Shown one piece after another: positions 11,589-22,600 of a stretch of 64,000 bases of DNA. Position 1 is the first letter of the stretch, and each line of letters begins with the position of its first letter. A program made the translations under genes and the position numbers. The notes under the pieces were generated by a model. The model searched no databases. It saw only the letters and a list, made by a program, of their open reading frames with translations, and had not been told where the DNA came from. This stretch comes from Yarrowia lipolytica (taxonomy: Eukaryota; Ascomycota; Dipodascomycetes; Dipodascales), in the NCBI RefSeq assembly GCF_001761485.1, contig NC_090770.1, positions 806,001 through 870,000 on the forward strand, written 5' to 3'.

Positions 11589-14503
11589 TGTGATTGTGTG
11601 TGTATGCTGCGGTGTGGTGGTGAAGAAGGGAAGCGCGTGTCTGATAATTAGATTTACGCGTGCCCTGTGGGTGGCGGGGACAGGTCTCCGTACAACGACG
11701 AGTTTTGATGGCAGGAAAATTCCAAAAGCAGGAAAATGACGAGAAAACTGTCTTGTGGGAGCGGGAATTTTCCGATCCGAAATACAACCAATATTCGCGG
11801 TCCAGACCGCTGTCTCTGTAAATTGTAATAAGAGACCGTATTAGGCAATCTGTATAGAGACGCGTGGGGGAGGGTGGGAACAAGACAATCGGTCCAGTTT
11901 TGGCGCCATTGAGAAAAGGAAAGCTGGAATATGAAGAATGACGTGAATATAGAAGTTTGCACTTTTCAGATTTACAATACTACCAATATTGCGGACTCTA
12001 GAGACGACTCTCGGTGCAGGAGCTCGTGGGGAGGTGCAGCACGCTGTGTACCGCTGATTCAGGACACCATGCTCATAACCTGTCGTCTGGGGCGTCCCAA
12101 GAGCAAGGAATAGACACAAAAAGGATATCCAACTAATCCCCATAATTTGCTTTGTTGTTGTTTTTGTTTCCTGCGCTTTTCCTGTTTTTTTGTCATTCTA
12201 CACCACTTCATCGCAAGACTGGTTAGCGTTCGAGGCGCGTTCGTTGCTCAGCAATTGTCTACATAAAAAGGAAGGCGTTGATTGGCTGAAAAAAAGTGAA
12301 TTTTCGAAATATAGACGCCTAGACGACCGTTATACGGGATTTCACCAAGGAAAAACACATTCGAAACATGATTTACGGCTCACCGCACCATTACCAGCGG
12401 TCCACCCCAAGATGGAAGCACGCGTTTACAGTTGAAATTTTTTTTACGCGCTGCATATTAATTAAAAAAATTCTGTACCTGTAAGCGGGTGGGAGTGGAG
12501 TGCCCAGGTGTGAGCAATAGATGAGAAATAGAGCTGGGTTTGAGTTGGATTTGCAGTGTTTAAAAACGTCTCTTTTTCGAGCGGGTACATAGTATGTAGT
12601 ATATATTACAGCGATTGCAGCGTGGTTGGAGAGAAGATGGCAAAGAAACACGACTCAAAGGGCAACTGGATGGTACGCGAATGGTACGTACCGGATGCAG
12701 TTTGTACAGCAGCTACGGTACTCGTGCTTGTGCTTGGACTGGACTTTGGACCGACTCGATGTAGCTGCCGTAACGCGTATCACTGTTGTGCTGGTGCTTG
12801 CAGGCGGATCCGACGACGTACATCTTCCAAACGCACACATCTCCGCCGGAATTTTCAACAAGTTTGATACTATCGTGGAGCTCTCGTTCGGGCAGACATT
12901 CTGGGAGCAGCAAAACTCCATTTGGTTCAAATTTGACGGAATTATAGCCATTCTCGCCCCACCAACGCATCTCCAGAAATCACACTCCACCACCAATCGA
13001 AAACCCAATTGAGTCACGTGAGCATACCTATTGCGCGGTACGTCCAAGTGGTTTCTCCGTTTCTGATCTCGATTGTTTTCAGTCTAAGCAGTTGCAACGG
13101 ACGGTGTCGGACAGTGTCGGAGGTCTTCTCGGTGCGATAACGATAAGGAGGTCGGCTTGGCGTACGGTTGTTTGCTTGGCGCACGTGACGTGTGAAAATT
13201 GTTGATTGTTGTCTCCATCTTTGTGAGTCTTGTAGATCTACAGCAGAGTCGCAGGAAGAAAGTGCGGTACGGTACAGCTACAAGCAGGCACAACCACGGG
13301 TATATTGTACATACACTACATTCGGGCACAAGTGCGTTCAGTATACTCGACATGTCGTGCACGGCGGTGTTTCACTATTGTATCAGTGAAATCGTGAAAC
13401 ATCTAAAACGACGAATATTGACGCTGAAGACACAGAAAAAGGCTCAAAATGACCGCACAAACGAGACTGACCGATCAACAACATTTTCAACCACACTTGT
13501 CTTCCGAAACTGGCCGTCAAACAGCCCGTTTACGGCCCGTATTTCACTCTCCAAATAAGCTCCTAGAGTTTGTAATAACCTCACACTATTTACCCTCATC
13601 ACTTAGCTGCATTGAGTATATAGGGCAAAAGCAGGAGTCCGATGGCATAGAAGCCATCAGTGGTAGCGATTGATGAGTAATCGAAAACGGGGAGTCAGGG
13701 GTGGTTTCTAGAGTCACGTGCCGACCCACGTGACCACCCCCACTAACCACGCCCACGTGACCGCCCACGTGACCGCCCACCAACAGTCTGACCCTGCCTC
13801 TGCCTGGGGTTGATTGAATTTCGGAGCTAAGATTTCGGCTTCAACTGGATTGTGGCGAAATGCTGTTGCTTGTCTCTTGTTTCAATTAGGCGGTCCGGTG
13901 ACATTGGTTGTGTCGTTGCACAGACTGACGGTTCGGGATATAAATAGGGCACGTTCCGCCGCCTTATTTTCTTTTCTCTCTCTGTCGCACCGGTCGTATC
14001 CACGTTGCTGCCAGGCACGGAATGACTCCTTGACTGGCCTGGCCGGGCTGCTCTTGCGCATCTTATCCCGGATATAAACCTTGCCGATCCAAACGGCATA
14101 ACCTAAGTGCTTCCCTGTCGTTTATATCGTACCAGCACGGCTGTTTGGGCGGCGGGTGAGACGAAGAGGGAGTGGATGGCGGTGTATTTGGAGCTCGAGA
14201 CGATGCTGGCGGCGTGGGGTTCCAGAAATGCCGTCTTTCCAGGGAATTCGCGACATGTTTGGATAGTCCGAGATTTCGGATTTCGGCCATCTTTGAGTTG
14301 CGTTCGCCAGTGTCCGAACGGGTGCAACTCGGTGAGTATTTGGGGTAAACGGGCGGCGAAAACCCCATCGAGTAGCCCCACTGATCCGGTCCGTCTCAGA
14401 AGTCCAACTGTCCAAATCGGCCCACTGCAACACGAAAGAAACGGCGCATCTTCCAGTCTTTATCTTTTCCGACACGTTAAGCATTAGGCTACAAGTAGGT
14501 GCA
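11589..14503. other. Long non-coding interval between POL3 and PDR16-like gene
   Basis: Nearly 3 kb without a supported gene. The POL3 promoter lies at the left edge. Overlapping open frames of 80-130 codons at 12.6-13.0 kb on both strands have no domain-like content. A cluster of four CACGTG sites sits at 13715-13771, with TATA-like words near 13940 and 14084 downstream, so an unrecognised transcript is possible. Confidence 0.5.
13715..13771. promoter_or_regulatory. Cluster of four CACGTG E-box sites
   Basis: CACGTG occurs at 13715, 13727, 13754 and 13766. Three copies are followed by AC and lie in a repeated (C)CCACGTGACC context. In yeasts this palindrome is bound by bHLH factors such as Cbf1 and Pho4. 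The target gene is not obvious: the nearest clear start is the lipid-transfer gene at 14606, about 830 bases away, while a TATA-like word near 13940 is closer. Confidence 0.6.
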
Positions 14504-14511
14504 TATATAAA
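14504..14511 (+). promoter_or_regulatory. TATA box of the PDR16-like gene
   Basis: TATATAAA lies 95 bases before the ATG at 14606. Confidence 0.6.
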
Positions 14512-14605
14512 GGTGCGTTTAAATACAAAAGTAAAAAGTCGGAGCTGCCTTTTTATAAGAGGTGTCTTCCGTCTACCGAGCTCAAAACACCCCCGATACA
14601 CCACC

Positions 14606-15598
14606 ATGGCCGCCCATTTCGATCCCCCGGAGTACCCCTGCAAAAAGTCGACCTTGCCGCCCCGTCCCAAGCTCACCGGCGAGCAGGAGGGCAAGTACAA
14701 ACAGGTGCTCCAGTTTTTGCAGGAGAAGACGGAGTTTCCAACCTCGGAAAAGGGCGCGGAGAAAAACAGCGGGCCCATGGAGCCGCTGACAGACGAGGAA
14801 AAGGCGTGGCTGTCGGAGGAGTGCATTTTGCGGTACCTCCGGGCCACAAAGTGGAACGTTGCGGACGCGCAGAAGAGACTGCTATCTACGCTCGGCTGGA
14901 GACGTGAATTTGGAGTGGAGCGAACCCGATCCAACACAATTACCGCAGACCGAGTTGCTGTAGAGAACGAGAGCGGAAAGGAGTTGATTTTCGGCTTTGA
15001 CAACGACTCGCGGCCGTGCTTGGCCCTCAGAAACGGCCGCCAGAACACCGAGGCGTCGCACAGACAGGTGGAACACATGTTTTTCATGCTGGAACGAGCA
15101 ATCGACTACATGCCTCCCGGACAGGAGCAGCTGGCTCTGCTGATCGACTTCAAGGCCCACACCAAGCTCGGCAAGAAGGTGCCCTCCATGACCACCGGAC
15201 GACAGGTGCTTCACATTCTGCAGACACACTACCCCGAGCGTCTAGGCAAGGCTCTGCTGACCAACCTGCCCTGGATCGCCTGGACCTTTATGAAGATCAT
15301 CCACCCCTTCATTGATCCCACCACTCGAGAGAAGCTGGTTTTCACCAAGCCCTTCCCCGACTACGTGCCCAAGGAGCAGCTGGAGAAGGAGTACGGAGGA
15401 GACGTGGACTTTGAGTACCAGCATGCCAAGTACTGGCCCAAGATGAATGAGATTGCCGACAAGAAGCACGCCGCTTTCATGGCGCAATACCACAAGCTTG
15501 GAGGAGGCATCGGACTCAGTGAGGAGAAGATGCGACAGCCTCTGGATGCTGACGACCAGGCCACTTTGGTGGGAGGAATGAAGAAGCTGTCCGTTTAA
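14606..15598 (+). CDS. PDR16: Sec14-family phosphatidylinositol transfer protein, PDR16/PDR17 type
   Basis: A 330-residue CRAL-TRIO lipid-transfer protein. The N-terminal CRAL-TRIO-N part contains LTGEQEGKYKQ and WLSEECILRYLRATKWN. The lipid-binding domain contains SHRQVEHMFFMLERAIDYMP, LALLIDFK, then VLHILQTHYPERLGKALLTN and IIHPFIDPTTREKLVF, a pattern I associate with yeast Pdr16 and Pdr17 rather than Sec14 itself. Such proteins move phosphatidylinositol between membranes and affect sterol composition and azole tolerance. The start was set at 14606 because the upstream part of the frame has no ATG, while CCACCATGG at 14601-14609 is an excellent initiation context below a TATA box. No intron is needed. 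Pdr16 and Pdr17 cannot be separated from the sequence alone. Confidence 0.92.
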   Translation: MAAHFDPPEYPCKKSTLPPRPKLTGEQEGKYKQVLQFLQEKTEFPTSEKGAEKNSGPMEPLTDEEKAWLSEECILRYLRATKWNVADAQKRLLSTLGWRREFGVERTRSNTITADRVAVENESGKELIFGFDNDSRPCLALRNGRQNTEASHRQVEHMFFMLERAIDYMPPGQEQLALLIDFKAHTKLGKKVPSMTTGRQVLHILQTHYPERLGKALLTNLPWIAWTFMKIIHPFIDPTTREKLVFTKPFPDYVPKEQLEKEYGGDVDFEYQHAKYWPKMNEIADKKHAAFMAQYHKLGGGIGLSEEKMRQPLDADDQATLVGGMKKLSV

Positions 15599-17624
15599 GG
15601 AGCCAAGCTCGGACACGAACCTCTAACACCCGATGGGAGCTCTGTGCTTGAACGAGTAGAACGCATCTTCACTTGAAAGGGAGCTTTATGAAGCTACAAA
15701 TGGAGCTTTGCCGCCTTTCTGACTTAGAGACCCATCCACAACTCTGGAACATGTATCCATGTGCCAGACTAGAATGTAATTAGACTAATGATAATGACTG
15801 CTTATGGTGAATCTGTAGGTTGGTAGGAGTGAGAGTGTGACGGCAGTACAATATGGTATCAGTATGTAAAAAGTACGAGTATGGTATAAGAAAGTACGGT
15901 GCAAATACGTACGAGAACGGTGTAAATAGGCACAAAAACGATATAAATACGTACAAGCACCCGTACTTTTAGACATTGATACTACCGAGGCTTAGATACT
16001 TGCTCTCTGCCCTAATCCGCCATTTTAATATGCTCAGCGTTACAACGGTTGAGTCTGAACCAGAGTTCTCTACAACCACTGTATATACCACCAGCTGGGT
16101 GTTTCACGGAGAAAGGCTGTCGACAAATCTACTAGAAACTGCTTCTCTTTTCTCAAACCCCTCTCCGTTTTCTCCTATCCATATCTACAGGCAGGTTCTT
16201 CCAGATCACTCACTCACTCATTGATTATTCATCCGCATCACTCGGGCCTTATTACTCACCCGTTATGCAAATCAACTTTATCGGACTATCGGCAGCAATA
16301 GACAAAGACCCGAACAAGGACAACCAGTGCATTAGTGGCACCCGCGTTACATGAGCGGTTTTTCGGACATCTGAAACGATGCAGATTTCACTGGCCAAAA
16401 TGGGTCACGTGACCAACGTAGCGAAAAACAAAATTTAAATCATCACAATCGAAAAAAAAATTAACGTCGCGCCGGGTCGTGTGACATCTCGGTAGTCTGT
16501 GGAACTTTAACTAAAATACTGATACTATGGTGTAGATTACTAAGCGGCGGTAAGTCACGGGACCTGGGTTGGCATCGCCAGTAGGGCGCAGTTCCATAAC
16601 CTCCAGACCTCTTCATCGCCGATACTATCTTGTGGTTGACGTTGGCGTCCTCCTAAATCCTAGCCACCTTCTCCTCGACCTTTCTATATCGGCTTTTCAG
16701 ATATTTGAGAACTGTCGAGTCGTTTTCTACTGTTTTCTCACATATGGTGTCTTTCTATGTCACTTTCGAGAGGATAAATCGGTACCAAAATGAATCTCCG
16801 AGTCTGGATATTCTATCAGTACTATCGGGGGCTCTTTATTGTTGTTTCTTGGTCGCATGGAAGTATTTTGATTTGATTCTACAAGTATCGTACTTGGTCT
16901 ACAAACAAGCCAAACCACATTGGACTGCTATCCGGGTTGTCAGAGCGTATGACCATCGTATTTGCGGTTTCGTATCCGGCCTTTATACCGGATAAATGTG
17001 CTGTAAAGTGGAAGTCTGTTGAACGGTCAGCATCGAGTGGTAATAGGTCGTGACGTTCGTGGGTTGTGGCATGCCAGAGATGTCAATGTCGAGCGGTGAG
17101 AAGGGCTAAGAGACGAATTGAACTCGGACTGGAATAGTCGAGTTCCAGTTAACCCATTGACTGGTTTTATGAATGGAGTTCACTACCGTCGAGCATCTAA
17201 ACAGATATACAAGTACTGTACGGGCTAGACAGCATCCCTAATGTCTTAGACACGATAAACTAGCTGATAACTCACTTACTAATAAACAAAACAGGTACTT
17301 CTATTATACCTACTGTACTACAGATTTACCAACCACTTCACCAATCGTTAGCACTGTCATCATGGCTAAACTCGTTACCTCGTAACGACCAAATAATCGA
17401 AACATTCACGGTAATCAACAATCACCGTCTCAAACAGGGGTACAGTACCTGGTACCTTGGAAATAGTCGTACAATATAGAGATTATTGAATTATATTGCA
17501 CAAACGAATTTGTGGTTTATAAAAGTATTTGTTCCAATATCTATACTATGTAAAAAGGCAAGATATTACCTAATCTAATTTTCGATTGTTGATATTGAAA
17601 AAGTATATATATATATAACCCTGC
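15599..17624. other. Non-coding interval with minisatellite and AT-rich part
   Basis: About 2 kb with no supported gene. It holds a 21-base degenerate tandem repeat (15873-15960), a palindromic CACGTG near 16405, and an AT-rich part from about 17.2 kb to the LINE tail. Two plus-strand frames at 16569-16793 and 16705-16995 overlap in different frames and could be a decayed gene, but nothing in them is recognisable. Confidence 0.5.
15873..15960. repeat. 21-base degenerate tandem repeat
   Basis: Units begin with GTAC or GCAC and end in an A-rich TAAATA-like part. Units start at 15873, 15894 (a short 15-base unit), 15909 and 15930, and a partial unit starts at 15951. The copies differ at several positions, so the array is old. 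Confidence 0.6.
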
Positions 17625-17735
17625 CACTAAACTTTAATTAGTAATATTCGTGTTAACATACATTAATTTCAAAGATTGTTCTTTCAAAGCAAAAGTCATA
17701 ATCAAATGAAATATGCAGAAAAATATATATATATA
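17625..17735 (+). mobile_element. 5'-truncated LINE copy (3' tail only)
   Basis: From CACTAAAC to the A-rich end this matches the 3' untranslated tail of the full LINE at about 34503-34616. Shared words include TTAATTAGTAATATTCGTGT, ATTTCAAAG, TTCTTTCA and ATATGCAGAAAAA, with about one difference in every six to eight bases and small gaps. Only ~110 bases remain, the typical result of incomplete target-primed reverse transcription. It is flanked on both sides by (TA)n runs (17604-17617 and from 17729), consistent with a target site duplication in TA-rich DNA. Confidence 0.8.
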
Positions 17736-18103
17736 TATATATTATAATATATTTTTGATGTTTGCATTTTCTAACAACACATATACATCAAATAATGTAT
17801 TTTTATTGAATGAGTAGCAATTTACTTAAAGTAACAGCGGATTGACAGGAGTACACTGTGACCATATGTACTCGTACCTACGAAACAGCAGTACTGCTGG
17901 GCTGGGACCACCACCCATACCAACTCTGCTATTGCTCTTTCCACCTCTATGGGCGTCCGCAATGCCACCTCGTTCCCGTCTCCTCTGCGTTGTAAATACG
18001 TTGGTGTTCACTTTTACCCATGTACAGTACATACTGTGTTTTGATTTCGTTCATATTTAACATATCAACTGCGAGCCTGGTGTTGACACCTTTCGCCACA
18101 TCT
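17736..18103. other. AT-rich intergenic interval
   Basis: Begins with a (TA)n run and AT-rich DNA next to the LINE tail, then ordinary intergenic sequence before the end of the small membrane protein gene. No other feature was seen. Confidence 0.5.
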
Positions 18104-18376
18104 TCACTCCTCATACTTCTCACTAAGAAAAGGTTCAGATTCCTCCTCCTCAGATTGGTCTGGGGCCTCAAGCCTCGCCTGGTACTCCTTCTTCTTCTGC
18201 CACTTGAGGTAATCCCGGTTTCTGTGCCTAATGTAGGCAACAAAGGCGACAAAATAGGACCCCCCGAGGAAAAAAAATATGGCGACAGTTAACCAAAAGG
18301 CCACCCAGTCGAAGCCGTTTGAGTAGTCTCTCTTGTGGATGGAGTTGACGATTCTGTCTGTGACATTGGTACACAT
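18104..18376 (-). CDS. Small membrane protein, unknown function
   Basis: From the first ATG (18376) the product is 90 residues, with a strong membrane segment (FDWVAFWLTVAIFFFLGG, then SYFVAFVAYI) followed by a charged tail rich in Lys, Arg and Glu (QSEEEESEPFLSEKYEE). The open frame extends 18 codons upstream without an ATG and contains another hydrophobic stretch (LSLWISVPLNAAVYW), so the true protein is probably longer. One possibility is a small first exon: ATGAA at 18623-18619 followed by GTAAGT, with an acceptor near 18446 after a CTGAT-like branch site. This would give a phase-matched 113-residue protein with two membrane helices. The splice model is inference. I do not recognise the family. 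Confidence 0.5.
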   Translation of the reverse strand: MCTNVTDRIVNSIHKRDYSNGFDWVAFWLTVAIFFFLGGSYFVAFVAYIRHRNRDYLKWQKKKEYQARLEAPDQSEEEESEPFLSEKYEE

Positions 18377-19410
18377 CCAATATACTGCAGCATTCAACGG
18401 AACAGATATCCACAACGAAAGTGTTTTCACAACGAGGGGACCTCTTCATCAGCCTTCAGAACCCCCCCTCAAGATCGATGCCGAAGCTATGAGGTGGTTG
18501 TTTTGTCTGTCGTTTGTCGTCTTGGCACATATGAGAGGCTTGTGCATCACACTTGGGACCCAGCCTGTATATAAGGCAGTTTGATAGTGCCGGGCACAAA
18601 CTTCAGAGACTAACTTACTTCATGAGTTCAGTACACAGTACCTGTAGTTGATTGGCTGTTCTGGATGATTGTAGGATCTTTGAGTGACTGAAATTCGAAT
18701 AATCTCCTGGGTTTTAGATGTACACACTGGACTTGTAGACACGAATGTTAGGTGAACCACCATCTATGTACTGTAGTACAGTTGCTGTCTGGATTCTCCT
18801 TTGTACGTAAAAGTACCGGTACTGCATTTACTGTACAGACCTTATGGCGGCCGCACTACTTGTAGGGCTGCACATGTCGGACGATCAATGTTATCCCTGC
18901 CAGTGCTCATATCATGAAGAGGTTGAGAGTAACATTGGGAGATGGTACGACCTACAAGACATAAAAGCTCTACAAAAACATTTTCAGCTCTCAGATATCA
19001 CCTGTTTTCTTCAGTATAATCACCTCAGAACTAGAAAATCCGCCGTATCATGTAAAGTGGAGAAGGTGGGCTAGTGTAACCTTATGAGTCATTTTGGACA
19101 CAACCCCTGTACATTACTGTACCAATACGTACTTGCGCCCAGATGTACAGTCGTCGTCTTTGTTTGTGACATGTTTTATTGCATTTCTATTGGTTTCTTT
19201 AGTATCTACTGCTGACACTTTTCCCGAGAATAGTTTTTCAAAATAAAACATACATCTTATCTTGCGCCAAGATGCCTGCCAAGACTGGTGTATGCATGAT
19301 AAGCAGATTAGCCGAGGCACCGTGCTAAAGTAAAGGAACAACAACAAACTGCATATCAAACAATAAATACTGACTAAAGCATCTCCATCCATTCCATTTG
19401 AACCCTCAGA
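18377..19410. other. Intergenic interval
   Basis: About 1 kb with GTAC-rich words near 18720-18840. No gene supported, apart from the possible first exon of the small membrane protein near 18620. Confidence 0.45.
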
Positions 19411-20540
19411 TCATCCTCCAGACTTTTGGTGATATGGATATTGGCACCCGTAGACACTCTTGTCTCGCCATTCAATCTCCTTGAACTCCTGAAACAACCG
19501 GGAAATGACATATTTAACCTCAGTCAGAGCATACTGCTTGCCGAGACATATTTGTGGACCGCCATTGAACGGCAAATATTCTCCTCCTTTGGACATACAG
19601 GTTCTCCCCACAGTTCAGGATCAGGTCCCCAAATATTCTGGTTGTTTGCATGAAGAGCACTGACTACGTGACGATCTGGTTCTTGGCCTGAAATATGGAT
19701 TCGTCATGGTTTTCACCACCTCCAGTAGGCGGCATTGTGTCCTTGTTCGCCTGCCTCATGTTGATGGGAACAGGAGGGCAGAGACAATGTAGTGGCTCGT
19801 TCAAGGCTTGGTTAACAAAATGATTAGAACAGGTATGGACGGTGTTGACACCCGAGTGAAACTTGTGTTGGTAAAGAACGTCTCTCCAGATCCAATAGAA
19901 CTACTGAAGCCTTGGATCGTATAGCCGAGAACTCGAGTGGCCGTGGTGAGAGCAGCTGGGTTGGCCTTTCGAATATCTTCAGACGGAGACCACAAGAACA
20001 GACAAGTCCCCTGGAGAAACACACGACTAGAGGCTGTTCTCCATTCGAATGTTGGGGTGGTGATCACAAGATTGGAGAAGGTTGCACAACCTTCGAGGGG
20101 ATCTACTGACTCTCCGTACTGAAAATTAGTGGCAGTGTCCATGTGGGCATGAAGAACAGCTTCTGAATATCGGCTTTCCTTTGAGAGCCACTTCTCCGCA
20201 TGAAAAATTGCCTTCAATTGTTGCAGAAATGTGTCAAGGGGACGATAAGTTGGCAGACTTTTTCCTTTGGATAACTGAGGTCGCAGTAGAGAGCTCTCTA
20301 GTTTTCCCAGCCTTGGCCGGTCCAGAGTGAAAAATTCTATCCCCCATGGGGTGAAGAGTAAAAGCATGTCGGGTCTTTCCCAGATCGTAATCGGAGAATT
20401 GCTTGACTAGGAAGGTCTTGATGTTTTCGGACTCGGGCGTGTATATGACCAGTTCTCCTCCTGGCGAGACGATGAGGGGTGTAGTTTGGTGTAATATTCA
20501 ACAGCTTTGGGACTGTAGAAGCGATCACCGAACCCCTGCG
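19411..20540 (-). pseudogene. Cytochrome P450 pseudogene, CYP52/ALK (alkane hydroxylase) type
   Basis: Minus-strand pieces in several frames resemble a CYP52 P450 in order. Near 20480-20380 lies a segment like ENIKTFLVKQFSDYDLGKTRHAF. The stretch FFTLDRPRLGKLESSLLRPQ follows, where the family has a GIFTLDG...SRALLRPQFSK pattern. Then come MDTATNFQYGESVDPL, and near 19790-19690 CPPVPINMRQANKDTMPPTGGG. Last is the haem-binding loop FNGGPQICLGKQYALTEVKYV near 19560-19500. The haem cysteine is kept, but stops and frame changes separate the pieces. Intact members sit in the ER membrane and hydroxylate n-alkanes and fatty acids at the terminal carbon. Yarrowia has a dozen or so ALK genes; this is a dead relative. 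Confidence 0.88.
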
Positions 20541-21164
20541 TGAATTAACTACCATCCAAACAGACAAACAGACCCCGTAGATTGTTGGGGCATCTGGCCA
20601 GCTTGACTCCTTGCTAATTAATCTGCTTTGTAGCTGTTCATAGTTGGAGTTGTGCACTGCACCGCATCTCCAGCTGGATGAGAAAAAGATGGCAGATTTC
20701 CATATTGTCAATAGTGATTCAATTGTCCCTCAAATATTACTCTTGTGCTTGTACTCGTATCTCTTTCCCTCATCTCTCTCGTAGCCAGAGCGTATGTATG
20801 AGGGACAACAGTGCAACCACTCGTAGTTGATCAATAATGATACAAAAAAAAATAGGGAGATTATAAAAAGAGAGATACAAATACAACCTGCAGATATGTC
20901 GCCATTAAAGCATTTTTCTGGACTATTCTGCTGACTATCCTCACGAATAAACATGTTTCAGGCCCTGGTCTCAAGTTCAGCTTTTGTTTCGTGCCGTCCA
21001 TCTCTTAGGAAAGGATATCCGACTAACCTGAACCCACACTTCATGCACAACTAGCGGAAACATGGCCACAGCAATAGGAGTTGTAAGTGAAAGGAACAAA
21101 AAGAGGGTCGTATAATTCAATATCATTACTCAATACAATAATGTCACCGCTGGGACGGCTACTG
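20541..21164. other. Intergenic interval
   Basis: The left part may hold the eroded N-terminal end of the P450 relic. No other feature was recognised. Confidence 0.4.
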
Positions 21165-22600
21165 TCACAATTCGTTACCGGCGTAACGGTATACTTCATC
21201 AGTGTCTTTGTCCAGAAGCTGTCGGCCAAGACGGGTTCCACGATGGGATATAGGGGAGATGTATTCCAAGGGGGGGACATTGTTGAAACTGTCAAAGAAT
21301 TGCCCCGAGTTGTTGACTGAATACTCTGAGTAAGGGCGTCTCAGATCATGTTCAATCACGTCGTAGAGGCATGATAGACGTGACCTTCCAGGGACCAGAG
21401 TACCAAATGAGCGAGAGTAGCGCATTATACAGGCAGGGTCGTCGATGCAGTTCCAACTTTGGTGCTCAACGACAGCTGAAACACGATCAAATGCATGATG
21501 AAGGAACCAGAACTCCTCCTGAGAGAACATATCAAGAGTGTTACCCCAGCGTGCACTGGTTGCCTGAGGTCCCCAGGTGTATTCCCGGTGAAACAGCTCT
21601 AGAGACGAGATTCGATGTTCAAATAGCCTGTTATAAGGCATTGCTCGAAAACGACGCGCTTGGGCTAGAGTGTTACGGTGACTTCCCACCCGTCCGGAAG
21701 ATTCGAGTAGGTCAGTTCCTCGGACTATCATGTGAATGGGGGGTAGACAATCTGTACGTCTCTCGGAAGGAGAGTCGAGAGTTGGTTCAGGATATTGTTC
21801 TTCTCTATTGTGCGATTCGGTAGGTTTGTTATCATCCATGTGGCCTTGGGTAGTAGATCCAATCATCGTAGTGGTGGAGATTTCATCTCCAGAGTCTCTG
21901 ACGGGTTCGACGATGGATTCTGCCAGTATAGGTTTCTGGGGAGATAAGGGCTCCTTAAATCTGACAATAGTGGTGAGCTCAGTCGTTGAACCTTGTGTTT
22001 CAGGTGTACTGGTAGCGGTTACACCAGTGACATGTGCCTCCTTAGCTGTTGAATCAAGCAACGTAGGTTCAACCGTTGGTGAGTGGTGGAAAGAGCTAGC
22101 ACTGGAAGATGTCCCGGGGGCAGACAGTGACTGGTCAGGAGTGTCCTTGGTTATATGCGTGGCAACATCAAAGAGCAAAGAACTAGGCAGGGGGACAGCT
22201 TCAGGTACATACTCGGAGTGTGAGTCGTACTCGTCACTTGACGAAGAGTGGAGGTCGATGGTGTCACGTACAGACAATACTTCTCGTGCCGACTCTTTCT
22301 TTAATACCAAGTCCTTGCCACGGATCTTCCAGTAGCCCATCTCTTGATACTCGGGAGACTCGGGTTCTGTGGATCGGGGATTGGAAAAGATGCCTCTGCT
22401 CCACCCTGGGCTGCTTGGGATGTATTGCGAACACAATAAGGGAGAGTTCCCCGAGTTTGAGTAATTCTGTCGACGGAGCTATCGGATGGTGCTTCTTCAG
22501 AGAGTGAATGTGAATCATCGTCGGTGGAATAAGAGCTTGAATCGCTGGAAGTGGTTCCGGTGTCCGACCAGCTGGCTGATTTGCCGTAGTCCCGTCTCAT
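21165..22600 (-). CDS. Ser/Thr-rich unknown protein, frame break near its N-terminus
   Basis: Two minus-strand frames overlap. The first starts at an ATG at 22600 (MRRDYGKSASWSDTG, Ser/Asp-rich) and closes at 22301. The second is open from 22436 to the stop at 21165, with its first ATG at 22340 (MGYWKIRGKDLVL). Both are Ser-rich and low in complexity up to about residue 220 of the second. After that comes a more globular part with many aromatics (FRAMPYNRLFEHRI, LELFHREYTWGPQ, FWFLHHAFDR, CLYDVIEHDLRRPYSEY). No GTGAGT-type intron was seen in the overlap, so either the gene starts at 22340 or one frameshift splits a ~480-residue protein. I do not recognise the family. Opposite-strand frames in the same place are shorter and were judged shadows. 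Confidence 0.5.

Noticed and set aside
12626-13047. Overlapping plus and minus frames of about 130 codons
   Set aside because: No start context, no domain, and the two frames exclude each other.
14333-14343. GTGAGT donor-like word upstream of the PDR16-like gene
   Set aside because: No matching branch site and acceptor that would join to a coding frame; the gene reads well from its own ATG without splicing.
14513-14605. Longer N-terminus for the PDR16-like protein
   Set aside because: Begins with GTG at the TATA box; the family N-terminus starts at the ATG at 14606.
21371-22335. Plus-strand frames opposite the Ser-rich gene
   Set aside because: Two shorter frames in different phases; the minus-strand frame is longer and has better composition.
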